NCBI GenBank assembly: GCA_902780135.1
Contig: CACZEK010000010.1
Location: 62,001 to 126,000 of the forward strand
Direction of reading: 5' to 3'
Length of the DNA: 64,000 nt
From: an uncultured bacterium
GTDB lineage: Bacteria > Verrucomicrobiota > Lentisphaeria > Victivallales > UBA1829
This document shows, one piece after another, positions 25,136-33,438 of the stretch. Position 1 is the first letter of the stretch, and each line of letters starts with the position of its first letter. Position numbers and translations under genes: made by a program. Under the pieces are notes generated by a model. That model was not told where the DNA came from. It saw only the letters and a list, made by a program, of their open reading frames with translations, and searched no databases.

Positions 25136-26524
25136 ATGCATCTGTCCGTTTGTCCCGACAGCCATTATCCTTCTACAGCCGAAATCTCAAATGTCCGGGG
25201 GGCATCTTGCTCCTTTGTGTCTCGGACTGAACCAGCAAGACGGAATCAGTCCCGGTCCGGACAGAACAATGCGGTTCTTTTCAACCCCGGAGCAGACCGG
25301 ATTGTTGTTTCAAAGCCAGTGCTGGAGGAATCAAACGGCAAGGCGACCCTTTCCGCAACCATCTCCGGCGCGGTTTCCGGGACCTGTTTTTTCTCCACGG
25401 AAGCCGCAAACCTCGACTGGATCGACACCGCCGGAAGCAACTGTTTTTTGATCGGCCTGCTTTATGTCGCCATGTATTCTGGTTGCGACCTCATTTTGGA
25501 AGGTCCCGTGTCGGAAAAGCTGCTCTATCGGACAAAGCATTTCCTTATTCCGATCCTGACCGATTTTTTCGAGGGGAAACTGCATCCTGTCCGCATTCAT
25601 ACCGGTGGCGTACAGACCGAAACGTATCCGGACGCCGACCGGGTCGGCACAGGCTTTTCCGGTGGCATTGACAGCTTCCACACCATCCGGGAGTTTTATC
25701 TTGACTACGATGGACCAAAGGAGGATCGGGTCAATACGCTTCTGTTCTTCAACGTGGGCAGTCACGGCATGGGGCATGACCGGGATCATCTGGCCTGGCT
25801 GGAGAACAAGTTCGAGGAACGGAGAAAAGTGCTGAGCCGTTATGCCGAGGAGATCGGGCTTCCGTTTGTCACGGTCAACTCGAACATCCACGCCTTCATG
25901 CAGAGCGGTCATTTGCAGACCTCTACGCTGGCTTCGCTTTCCGCCGCGCTTTTTCTGGGAAAAAAGCTGAGACTGTATTACCTCGCCTCGCTCGGAATCC
26001 CCTATCATGGCATGTTTTACCCGGACAGCAAGCTGGACAGGGACTACGACATCGAAAAGATCGAAGACTTCATCCTGCCTCACATCTGTACGGAGTCCTT
26101 TTCCGTGCTTTCGGGCGGGTCGGCTGCGACGAGAGTGCAGAAAACCGAAGCTATCTGCCACGATCCACTCGTGCAGAAATATCTCAATGTATGCGGCAAT
26201 CAGGATACGGTGGCGACCAACTGCTCGTACTGCTACAAGTGCTTGCGTACGCTGATGGCCCTGGAGATACTCGGGGTGCTTCCGCAATTTTCTGGGGTGT
26301 TTGACCTAAAACGTTTTTCCAGCCGAGAACGTTCCCGATACATTGCCACGCTGCTGAACAACCGCAGGAAGGATTTGTTTCTGCAGGACCTCTACGATTT
26401 GGCCAAACGAATGAACTACGATCTGAAATCCCGGACCTCAATCCGCGACAGACTGTACATGAGGTTCACGGAAACCAGACTCTACGCTTTCCTCCGCATC
26501 CTTTTCCGCAGGGACCGCCATTGA
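25136..26524 (+). CDS. PP-loop (N-type ATP pyrophosphatase) family protein, unknown role
   Basis: 462 residues from the ATG at 25136; a GTG at 25106 could add ten. The first ~55 residues look unlike protein, and recognisable sequence starts near IVVSKPVLEES, so the true start may have been altered. GFSGGIDSFHT (SGGIDS at 175-180) is a PP-loop that binds ATP for adenylation, as in QueC and asparagine synthase. NCSYCYKCLRT (Cys 363, 366 and 369) is a likely zinc site. The substrate is unknown; relatives known to me are uncharacterised and often in surface-polysaccharide loci. Base composition is lower in GC than the neighbouring genes, suggesting transfer. Confidence 0.7.
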   Translation: MHLSVCPDSHYPSTAEISNVRGASCSFVSRTEPARRNQSRSGQNNAVLFNPGADRIVVSKPVLEESNGKATLSATISGAVSGTCFFSTEAANLDWIDTAGSNCFLIGLLYVAMYSGCDLILEGPVSEKLLYRTKHFLIPILTDFFEGKLHPVRIHTGGVQTETYPDADRVGTGFSGGIDSFHTIREFYLDYDGPKEDRVNTLLFFNVGSHGMGHDRDHLAWLENKFEERRKVLSRYAEEIGLPFVTVNSNIHAFMQSGHLQTSTLASLSAALFLGKKLRLYYLASLGIPYHGMFYPDSKLDRDYDIEKIEDFILPHICTESFSVLSGGSAATRVQKTEAICHDPLVQKYLNVCGNQDTVATNCSYCYKCLRTLMALEILGVLPQFSGVFDLKRFSSRERSRYIATLLNNRRKDLFLQDLYDLAKRMNYDLKSRTSIRDRLYMRFTETRLYAFLRILFRRDRH

Positions 26525-26825
26525 TCGCGGGGGATTCGGAAGGATGATTTCCTTATTCAATCGAAACAATCGCACCCAAATATAAAATTGAAAAAGGTCT
26601 TATCTGCAGATTGACCTGAAGTGTCGGTCCGGAACGGTTGGTGGCGTTTGTCCGCTCCCATACAGATCGAACCGGAACAAAGCTTTTGCTGGGGCGTCAT
26701 TAAACTCATCCTGCTCTGACTGATCGCCCGCGCAGTTCGCCGCATTCTCAGATTTGCCGGAAGTGGCGGGTGTGCATGGCAATTCGCTGGAATGCGCTTC
26801 TCTTGCGGATGGCGAAAAGGGGGTA
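26525..26825. other. Gene-free stretch after the PP-loop gene
   Basis: About 300 bp of mixed composition. I see no supported gene, RNA or strong terminator here. It runs into the hairpin repeats at 26826. Confidence 0.5.
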
Positions 26826-26910
26826 GGCTCGCGCAGCCGCCCGCTGCCTGGCACACTCTGTGTGTGCTTGAGCGAAGCCAAGCACTGCATGGCACCCCTT
26901 TGGGGAGTCA
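26826..26910. repeat. Hairpin repeat cluster downstream of a DUF486 remnant
   Basis: A partial unit (26826-26848) and a full ~41-bp unit (26849-26889) carry GTGCTTG and CAAGCAC arms around AGCGAAGC. A second stem, CCCC-TTT-GGGG, follows. The same two stems, in the same order, flank the DUF486 gene at 30534-30579. Confidence 0.75.
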
Positions 26911-27100
26911 CTTTCTGAAGATGAAGAAGACGGCGCCGCAGAGGCAGAGCGCCGCCCAGATGAAGTCGAGGCGGAATTTCTCGCCCATGAAGAACACGGA
27001 GAACGTCTTCAGCTGGGCGAGCGTGAGCGTGGTGTAGCCGATGCGGTTCGCGGGCACCTGCAGCAGATATTCGAACAGCGCGATCCCCCAGCTGACGATG
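26908..27100 (-). pseudogene. DUF486 gene remnant, copy B (N-terminus missing)
   Basis: The translation keeps IVSWGIALFEYLLQVPAN, then RIGYTTLTLAQLKT, then FSVFFMGEKFRLDFIWAALC and the FIFRK end. It lacks the first ~50 residues of a DUF486 protein: the match to the copy at 30578-30874 breaks off at about 27100. The RIGYTTLTLAQLKT segment is present here but absent from that copy. It is probably a broken gene left by recombination. Confidence 0.8.
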
Positions 27101-27123
27101 GAAATCACCCTCAAAACAGGTGG

Positions 27124-27155
27124 TTTGCCCCGTTTTGCCCCGTTTTGCCCCGTTT
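27124..27155. repeat. 10-bp tandem repeat
   Basis: Just over three head-to-tail copies of GCCCCGTTTT, followed by related C-rich and T-rich sequence to about 27180. It sits exactly between two DUF486 fragments. Confidence 0.8.
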
Positions 27156-27180
27156 CCCCCTCAAAATCTTCCCCGTTTTG

Positions 27181-27245
27181 TTACTTGCGGAAGATGAAGA
27201 AGACGGCGCCGCAAAGGCAGAGCGCGGCCCAGATGAAGTCGAGTC
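27181..27245 (-). pseudogene. DUF486 gene remnant, copy C (last ~20 codons)
   Basis: The minus strand reads LDFIWAALCLCGAVFFIFRK and a stop, identical in protein to the end of copies A and B but with several synonymous base changes. Nothing upstream matches. A further fragment of the downstream hairpin and TTTCTGAAGA end follows at about 27277-27320. Confidence 0.75.
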
Positions 27246-27348
27246 GTCAACACAGCGCTTTCGCGGGAAACAGCACTGTGCCCCCCCCTTGGGGGGGTAC
27301 TTTCTGAAGAAGTTAGCGCCGCTTTTGTTTTGATGTGATGTTTTGCTG

Positions 27349-30288
27349 TCAGGCGAGCTGAGCCCAGGAGGATTCGCCGGAGAGCTTGTCCGAAGCGGAG
27401 TCGGGGAAAGAGCCGGCGAGCATATCCGCGTCGTACCGGTCGAGGCTCAGTCTGTCCGTTATGGCAAGGCTGTCCGCAATCGGATCCGTTTCCGGCATGG
27501 AGAGAGCGGAAGCGTCCTGAACTTGGAAACTGCTCATCTCGCTCAACCGTACGGTGTAATCGGCGCTGCCGCCCCGGGACGCGTTCGCCGATTTCACGGA
27601 GAAACAGTATTCGCCTTCTTTCATTGCGAGCATTTTCGTACTTACGATCATGCCCTCTCCTTTCACCTGGATCGTCGTCGTCAGCAGTTCCGTCAGTGCG
27701 TAAACTCCTTTTTTGTTCAGACCGACGCTGGAGACGGAGAAGATCACGTCATCCGTGGTCTGAATCGTGAAACCCAGCTTTGCTGCGGAGGTATTGAGCG
27801 AGAACCCATAGTAGTCGATTTCGTCGCCGTACCCGACCCAGCTTTCCGTGAGAACATCCTGTGTGCCGTCCAGCACGCCGATGTTATTTGAATGGTAGGG
27901 GTTGTAGAAGTTATTTGAGCCGTCGTCGGCTTTCGTGAAGAACACGCTTTGCGTCTGATCGAGCGTCACGTTGTAATACGCGCTGCCGCCGATGTCCGCG
28001 TTCTGGGACTGCATGGAGATGAAGTATTGGCCCTCATTCAGCATGATCCCCGGCGTTGTCACATGGAAGCCGTTGGTCTCCTGGTTCAGGAGAAGCGATG
28101 ACGTCTGGATTGTTTTCATCTCGTAAATGCCCTTGACGTTCTGCGTAAGCCGATAAACCGAGAACTGTGCGGCATCGGTGCTGTCGATGTTGAAGACGAG
28201 TCTCGCGGCGGAGTTCAGGCGGATTATCGCGAAATCGCATTCGTCGCCCTGGCCGACAAAGTTGTGGAATACTTTGCCGTTGTGCTCGAAGCTGATTTCG
28301 CCGCTGTCCAGGACGATTTCCGCCGTGTTTTCATCCAATGCAATGCCGCTTCTGTCCCAGACGTCCTGATTCACAGTTTTTTGGGTTTTGCTGTCGTATA
28401 ACCAGTTGTTCCAGCCGTTGTCGGGAGTCTTCTGTTCGGGGCCGTAGACCTTATTGTAGGCGATCGTGTCATAGAATTTGCTGTCGTCGCTGAGGAAATT
28501 CACTTCGTAATCGGCATCGCCGCCCTTCGCTGCATCGGGATTCTTCACGCAGATGTAGTAGTCGCCCGCGGCAAGCGTTTTCGCGGCGGTCTTGGAGGAA
28601 TAAGCCCAGTCCGGTTCGACCAGGTCGCCATATTCATCGCGGTATATTTTGGTCTTTGCCGTCGTAGAGGTCTGGACCTGTTTCAGTGCGTAATGGCCCG
28701 GTATTCCTGTCAGCCTGTAGATCGTGAACTTCACCTTTTCGGAAGCGTTGATCTGGAATTTTACCTTCGCCCTGCTGCCGAGAGAGAACTTGCAGTAGTC
28801 GAGTTCGTCGCCGTATCCGACCCAGCCGGAAAGCACTCTGGACATGCCGGGCACCAGCGTCCCCGCGTCGTCGTACAGCGTCGAGTCATCGCCGTTATCC
28901 TTCAGGTCGCCCCAGTCGTTGTAGATGTCGTTCGATTGGGTGAAGTCTCTGCTGTCCCAGATTTCCAGGGAGTAGTCCGCGCTGCCGCCCGTCGTGGCGT
29001 TCGTGGACTGCACGCAGATGTAATAGTCCTTCTCCTTGTCGAAGAGTTTTCCCTTGGTGTTTTTGGAATAATCCCATTCCGGGTACTCCCAATCTTCCAT
29101 ATCGGGATCCCAGTATTTCTGGGTCTTTCCCGGCGAGACGGAGAGGATCTGTTTCCTGTACGGATTTCCCCTGGAGTTTTTCGCGAACTCGAAAACGGTC
29201 AGTTTCACGTTGTCGGACGAATTGATCGTGAAGCTGATGCGCGCCGCACAGTCGAGCCGGAAGACTCTGTAGTCGTACTCGTCGCCGCATCCGACCCATT
29301 CATCCCAGATCTCCGGATTGGTGATCCTGTACACGCCCGTTTCGTCGTTTGCGGCGGCTTCCGGGGTGTCGTCTTCGTTGTTGCCCTTTGCGAAGATCAG
29401 GCAGTCCGGATCGAAGTCCACCCGGAACTCCGCGCTGCCGCCCGTGTCGGCGTTCGTGGATTCCATGGAGATATAGTACTCGCCGGGATTGAGGACTTTC
29501 CTGTCGGTCCTCACCGTGAGCGCGTAATCCAGTTCGTCGCTGCTTTTTTTCGGTTTTTTCGGTTTCGCAGTGAGGACCGATTCGAGCTCCTTCGTGTCCG
29601 TATTGAACCGCCAGAGCGTGAAAACCGAGGAGTCGTCCGCGTGGACGTTGAAACGCATTCTCGCGGTTTTTTCGAGCGTGAATTTCCGCCATGCGATATT
29701 GTCTCCATAACCGACCCAGCCGTCCGTCAGTGCGTCTCCCTCCTCGACTTTTTTGATCGTGCCCAGGTCGTAGTCGCTTTCCGCGGCCTTATGGATTGCT
29801 TGCCATTCGTCGTCTCCGTGGTCGTCCCTTCCGGCGAAGAATGCGCTTTTTGCGCCGTTGAGCTCCACATCGTAGTTTGAGTCTATGGTCTTGTCCTTTG
29901 CCTGAACGGAGACGAAGAATTCGCCGGGCTGGAGCAGATACGCCTTGGTCGTGGCGGAATAGTCCCAATCCGGGTATTCCCAGGAACCGTCGTCGAGCTT
30001 GACCTTCCCGTTTTTCGAGAGAGACCCGGTCTGAATCGTCTCCAGTACCCCATTTGCGTACCGGTAGAGCGTGTATTTCAGGTTTTTGTCGGCGTTGACC
30101 GTGAGGCATATCTTCGCCGTTTCATTGAGTTTGAACCTCATGTAGTCGATGCTGTCCTCGGACTTGTCGAGCCAGTCATTCAAGATCACGTTGTCCAGAT
30201 AAGCGTCGTTCAGCGTTGTGACTTTGTCATCTTCCAGCTTGAGGAGGTCCTGCCAGTTGTCGTCGTGTGTGTCTAATTCGTTGGGCAT
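27349..30288 (-). CDS. Large repeat protein with six PPC-like beta domains
   Basis: 979 residues from the ATG at 30288, chosen because AGGAAAGGA lies 8 nt upstream; a TTG at 30381 would lie beside the promoter -10 box. Six repeats of ~100-115 residues (about 37-143, 190-293, 330-443, 488-598, 676-776, 816-914) share WVGYGDExDYxxFxL, an AxxxFxI strand, then a GxYYIxxxSxNAxxGGSADY strand pair. This matches bacterial pre-peptidase C-terminal-like domains, each preceded by an Asp-rich linker. No signal peptide, membrane helix, sorting motif or enzyme domain is visible. It may be exported by a non-Sec route. It has its own strong promoter and is flanked by DUF486 copies. Confidence 0.75.
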   Translation of the reverse strand: MPNELDTHDDNWQDLLKLEDDKVTTLNDAYLDNVILNDWLDKSEDSIDYMRFKLNETAKICLTVNADKNLKYTLYRYANGVLETIQTGSLSKNGKVKLDDGSWEYPDWDYSATTKAYLLQPGEFFVSVQAKDKTIDSNYDVELNGAKSAFFAGRDDHGDDEWQAIHKAAESDYDLGTIKKVEEGDALTDGWVGYGDNIAWRKFTLEKTARMRFNVHADDSSVFTLWRFNTDTKELESVLTAKPKKPKKSSDELDYALTVRTDRKVLNPGEYYISMESTNADTGGSAEFRVDFDPDCLIFAKGNNEDDTPEAAANDETGVYRITNPEIWDEWVGCGDEYDYRVFRLDCAARISFTINSSDNVKLTVFEFAKNSRGNPYRKQILSVSPGKTQKYWDPDMEDWEYPEWDYSKNTKGKLFDKEKDYYICVQSTNATTGGSADYSLEIWDSRDFTQSNDIYNDWGDLKDNGDDSTLYDDAGTLVPGMSRVLSGWVGYGDELDYCKFSLGSRAKVKFQINASEKVKFTIYRLTGIPGHYALKQVQTSTTAKTKIYRDEYGDLVEPDWAYSSKTAAKTLAAGDYYICVKNPDAAKGGDADYEVNFLSDDSKFYDTIAYNKVYGPEQKTPDNGWNNWLYDSKTQKTVNQDVWDRSGIALDENTAEIVLDSGEISFEHNGKVFHNFVGQGDECDFAIIRLNSAARLVFNIDSTDAAQFSVYRLTQNVKGIYEMKTIQTSSLLLNQETNGFHVTTPGIMLNEGQYFISMQSQNADIGGSAYYNVTLDQTQSVFFTKADDGSNNFYNPYHSNNIGVLDGTQDVLTESWVGYGDEIDYYGFSLNTSAAKLGFTIQTTDDVIFSVSSVGLNKKGVYALTELLTTTIQVKGEGMIVSTKMLAMKEGEYCFSVKSANASRGGSADYTVRLSEMSSFQVQDASALSMPETDPIADSLAITDRLSLDRYDADMLAGSFPDSASDKLSGESSWAQLA

Positions 30289-30383
30289 GGGTGCGGTCCT
30301 TTCCTGTTTTTTGATCCGGTCTTCCGCGCCTTGCCGTCGGGCGGAAACCCGAATTTTGAAGCGTTTCTTGTTGTTATCCAAAT

Positions 30384-30411
30384 ACTATAATGCCGGGTTC
30401 GGAAAAATCAA
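30384..30411 (-). promoter_or_regulatory. Promoter of the large repeat protein gene
   Basis: On the minus strand TTGATT (30406-30411), a 16-bp spacer and TATAGT (30384-30389). The leader is about 90 nt. Confidence 0.7.
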
Positions 30412-30479
30412 GCCCGAAACGATCATCTTTATACAATTTATGCAAAAAAAGGACAACGCTCAAACGCGTTTCATTGCGG

Positions 30480-30495
30480 GCAGGCAAATGCCTGC
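30480..30495. terminator. Perfect 7-bp hairpin
   Basis: GCAGGCA and TGCCTGC are separated by two bases. It lies between the repeat-protein promoter and the DUF486 3' end, and may help to end DUF486 transcription. Confidence 0.35.
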
Positions 30496-30533
30496 ACTGC
30501 TACAGTACTCCGCGAGCGCACATAATGCCCTTC

Positions 30534-30579
30534 GTGCTTGAGCGAAGCCAAGCACTGCTCGACACCCCTTTGGGGTGTC
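30534..30579. repeat. Hairpin repeat pair downstream of the DUF486 gene
   Basis: GTGCTTG-AGCGAAGC-CAAGCAC is followed by the perfect hairpin GACACCCC-TTT-GGGGTGTC, which ends on the DUF486 stop codon. It is the intact form of the element seen at 26849-26910. Confidence 0.8.
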
Positions 30580-30874
30580 ACTTTCTGAAGATGAAGAAGA
30601 CGGCGCCGCAGAGGCAGAGCGCCGCCCAGATGAAGTCGAGGCGGAATTTCTCGCCCATGAAGAACACGGAGAACGGGTTCGCGGGCACCTGCAGCAGATA
30701 TTCGAAGAGGGCGATCCCCCAGCTCACGATCGCGGCGAGCCACCACGGCTTGCTCGCCATGTTCTTCAGGTGTCCGTACCAGGCGAACGTCATGAAGCAG
30801 TTCGAGCAGACGAGGAGGAAGATCGTGCGGTAGATGGCGGGGATGGAGACGATGGTTTCGATGATTTTCTGCAT
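30578..30874 (-). CDS. DUF486 (DMT-like) small membrane protein, copy A, internally deleted
   Basis: 98 residues with three or four hydrophobic helices: an N-terminal helix (about 14-32), WLAAIVSWGIALFEYLL (about 45-61) and the C-terminal WAALCLCGAVFFIF. DUF486 proteins are ~110-115-residue relatives of small multidrug exporters. Here VPAN joins directly to PFSVFFMGEK, without the RIGYTTLTLAQLKT segment kept in copy B, so a conserved loop and part of a helix appear deleted. Whether the protein still works is uncertain. AGGA precedes the start. Confidence 0.7.
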   Translation of the reverse strand: MQKIIETIVSIPAIYRTIFLLVCSNCFMTFAWYGHLKNMASKPWWLAAIVSWGIALFEYLLQVPANPFSVFFMGEKFRLDFIWAALCLCGAVFFIFRK

Positions 30875-31019
30875 GGCGGTGCGGTCCTGACTATGCCGGG
30901 CTCATGTGTCCGGCGGACTTTTTCTTGAGGGGGAATAAGAACCGGCGGCGCAACGGGTGGTTCCGGTGTGCGCCGCCTGGATGTTTTTGAGGAGGGATTC
31001 TGTTCTTTGCGTGGGAGGG

Positions 31020-32768
31020 TTATTTTTTCCTGTCGAGCTGTTCGGTGACTTTCCGCAGGGATTCGTGCCTGTCGGTGAAGTCGTAGTAGAGCGTCTGGGA
31101 CGGCTCCTTCGTGAGGCGGAGCTGAAGCGCTTTCGCGAGGTCGGGTTCGCCGGGGAAGACGTAGCAGAGCGCGGTGGAGGTCTGTCCGAGGTCGGTCGAG
31201 GAGACTTTCACGACCACGCCGACGAAGAGCCCTTCCTTCGAGATCACGAAGTCGCCGACTTCCGCCTTGAGCTCGCTGGAGGAACGGTTCGGGTTGCGGA
31301 TGTACAGGTAGTTGTCGCCTTGCTCCATGCTTACGGAGCAGCGGCCGGTGATGTCGGCGGAGTCCTTCGAGAAGGTCGCGGACTTGAAGAGCGTGAGGTT
31401 GTCCACGCCGCGTTCGCGGAGCGCGTTGAACGTGATCGCGCGGAGCGGTTCCGCCTTGCCCGCGTCGACGGGGAAGAGGCACACGCGGGCGTCTTCCGCG
31501 AGGCAGAGTGCGGGGCCGTTGACGGCGGCCCATTTGTCCTTGCTCTGCGGACGGCGCACCTTGTACTGCAGTTCGGTGACCTTGGTGTAGCCGGAATACT
31601 GGTTGAGCCCGGTCGTGTCGCGGAAGGCGGAGACGAGCCAGTTTTTGCCGCCGAGGGTGACGGCGGGCAGGAAGAAGGACTTGTCGATGACGATGTTGTT
31701 GAAGAGGCGGTCGTTGACGAGGTGGAAGGAGAGCTCGAGCGCGGAGGCGTTGTAGCTGGTGAGGACGTCGTTGCTGAGCATCTTTTTCAGCTCCTCGGCC
31801 TCCTTGCGCGTCTCCGCCAGGTCGTGCTGCTTGTCGGCGATCTGCCTGTCCTTTTCGGTCATGATCTTTTCGTTCTGCGCGATCGTCTCCTTCGAGATGG
31901 CGAGGGACTGTTCGGACTTGTCCAGTTCGTTTTTCGTCTTCACGAGGTCCGAATTGACGTCCGCGAGCACGCGGACCATGCCGTTCAGCTGGGTCTGCGT
32001 GGAGGTGAGCTGGGACTTTGTTTCCGCGAGTTCGACCTCGGCGTTATGGAATTTCGCGAGCGCCTCGTCTGCTCGTGCGCGGTCGAGGCGCGCCTGCTCG
32101 CGGAGCGTCTCGAGTTCGAGCTTCGTCATTTCGAGCTGGCCTGAGGTCCGGGAGAGTGTTCTTTCGCTCTGCTGGAGCTTTTCGTCCGCCGCTGCCTTCT
32201 CCTTCGTGACGCGCGCGAGGGAGCGTTCGCTGGTTTCGAGGAGGTTTTCGCTTTCGCGGATGACCTTGTCGCGTTCGAGGAGTTCCTGGGCGGAGAGCTT
32301 CAGCTCGCTTTCCTTCTGCTCGATGACGGCGGCGGAGCGTTTCAGGGCGGCTTCGCGGTCGTCGAGTTCCTTTTTGATCTTCGCGAGTTCGGCGGCGCTC
32401 TTTGCGAGCTCCTGTTCGGACTTGGTCTTTTCGGCGGCGAGTTCGTCTTTGGACTTCGTGAGGGCGGCGAGCGTCTCGGAGAGCTTTGCCTGCGCCTGCT
32501 CGATCTCCTCGTCCTTGGACGCGATCTGTTTCTCGTCCTTGAGCGCGAGCGCGCGGAATTCCTCAAGCCGTTTCGCCAGCTCGTCCTTCTGCTGCCTCAC
32601 TTCCTCATGGCGCGCCAGTTCCTCGTCGATCATCTCGACCAGGCGGGTCGCCGGAGACGATATTTTCGCGGCCCCGGCGGGGTCGCCGACCTCGGTCATC
32701 CCGATCGACAGGGACATTGCCGCCAGGACCAGGAAGTCGCATGTGACAATGAGAATGGACCGGTTCAC
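31020..32768 (-). CDS. Membrane-anchored long coiled-coil protein
   Basis: 582 residues. A hydrophobic N-terminal anchor (about 4-24) is followed by about 300 residues of almost unbroken coiled coil (about 40-345), rich in Glu, Lys and Ala. A C-terminal beta-rich domain (about 350-582) follows; its VGDFVISKEGLFVGVVV strand recalls the end of a trypsin-like fold but no catalytic Ser motif is present. It overlaps the upstream ExbB-like gene by four bases (ATGA), so the pair is made together. The function is not known. The layout suggests a periplasmic stalk attached to a membrane channel. Confidence 0.7.
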   Translation of the reverse strand: MNRSILIVTCDFLVLAAMSLSIGMTEVGDPAGAAKISSPATRLVEMIDEELARHEEVRQQKDELAKRLEEFRALALKDEKQIASKDEEIEQAQAKLSETLAALTKSKDELAAEKTKSEQELAKSAAELAKIKKELDDREAALKRSAAVIEQKESELKLSAQELLERDKVIRESENLLETSERSLARVTKEKAAADEKLQQSERTLSRTSGQLEMTKLELETLREQARLDRARADEALAKFHNAEVELAETKSQLTSTQTQLNGMVRVLADVNSDLVKTKNELDKSEQSLAISKETIAQNEKIMTEKDRQIADKQHDLAETRKEAEELKKMLSNDVLTSYNASALELSFHLVNDRLFNNIVIDKSFFLPAVTLGGKNWLVSAFRDTTGLNQYSGYTKVTELQYKVRRPQSKDKWAAVNGPALCLAEDARVCLFPVDAGKAEPLRAITFNALRERGVDNLTLFKSATFSKDSADITGRCSVSMEQGDNYLYIRNPNRSSSELKAEVGDFVISKEGLFVGVVVKVSSTDLGQTSTALCYVFPGEPDLAKALQLRLTKEPSQTLYYDFTDRHESLRKVTEQLDRKK

Positions 32769-33331
32769 TGTTCGGATTCCTTTCCGTTGGGTTCAGCGGA
32801 GGCGCAGATGAGGGACTGCTTGAGCGGGTACTGGAGCGTCAGGCGCAGGATCACGCTGAAGATGATGCCGACGAGCGTGGAGGAGTAGGCGATCAGGCGG
32901 CTGATGTTCGGGTTGAACGACATCACGATGAAGCTGGCGACGGTGCCGAGCAGGCCGAAGTACAGCGGCAGGTCCAGGAAGAGGTCGGCGTTTTCGAGCT
33001 TTTTCAGGCGGATGGAAACCGGTTCCGTGCTGCGTTTCAGCCCGGAGAAGACGCCCGCGGCGGTCACGAACGCGAACGCCTGGAGGATCAGGATGAAGAC
33101 GAGGATGAAAAGCGAGAGATGCGCCGCGTTTTTGTTGATGTTTTCGACGGTCTTCGCCGTTTCGTGGATGTCGTTTTCCGTCGCCATCTGGGTCGGGACG
33201 GTCACGTCGCCCTCAAAGAGCGAACGGAAGAAATCGTTCGTTCTGTAGAAATATGCGAAGACGAGGACGATCAGAATCGCGATCACGGCATACATGGCGG
33301 CGAACACGAGTATCTTGGCAGTTTTTTTCAC
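32765..33331 (-). CDS. ExbB/MotA-like four-helix membrane protein
   Basis: 188 residues from a GTG at 33331 with GGAGG 6 nt upstream. Helices lie at about 8-28, 72-94, 117-137 and 145-165. The last two read PLYFGLLGTVASFIVMSF and IAYSSTLVGIIFSVILRL, which resemble the conserved helices of the MotA/TolQ/ExbB proton-channel family. The similarity is motif-level only, and the usual cytoplasmic loop is short. It heads a two-gene operon with the coiled-coil protein. Confidence 0.6.
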   Translation of the reverse strand: MKKTAKILVFAAMYAVIAILIVLVFAYFYRTNDFFRSLFEGDVTVPTQMATENDIHETAKTVENINKNAAHLSLFILVFILILQAFAFVTAAGVFSGLKRSTEPVSIRLKKLENADLFLDLPLYFGLLGTVASFIVMSFNPNISRLIAYSSTLVGIIFSVILRLTLQYPLKQSLICASAEPNGKESEQ

Positions 33332-33409
33332 GGTTTTCCTCCGGATTTCGGTATTTTCAATGTTGGTTTGCGGCGGGGGATTGATGCGGAATGATTCCGT
33401 ACATCTATT

Positions 33410-33438
33410 AAGATACTGCAATTCGCCCGAAAAATCAA
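33410..33438 (-). promoter_or_regulatory. Promoter of the ExbB-like/coiled-coil operon
   Basis: On the minus strand TTGATT (33433-33438), a 17-bp spacer and TATCTT (33410-33415). Confidence 0.7.

Noticed and set aside
30289..30381. TTG start giving a 1010-residue repeat protein
   Set aside because: It lies beside the -10 box and has no ribosome site; the ATG at 30288 has AGGAAAGGA at good spacing.
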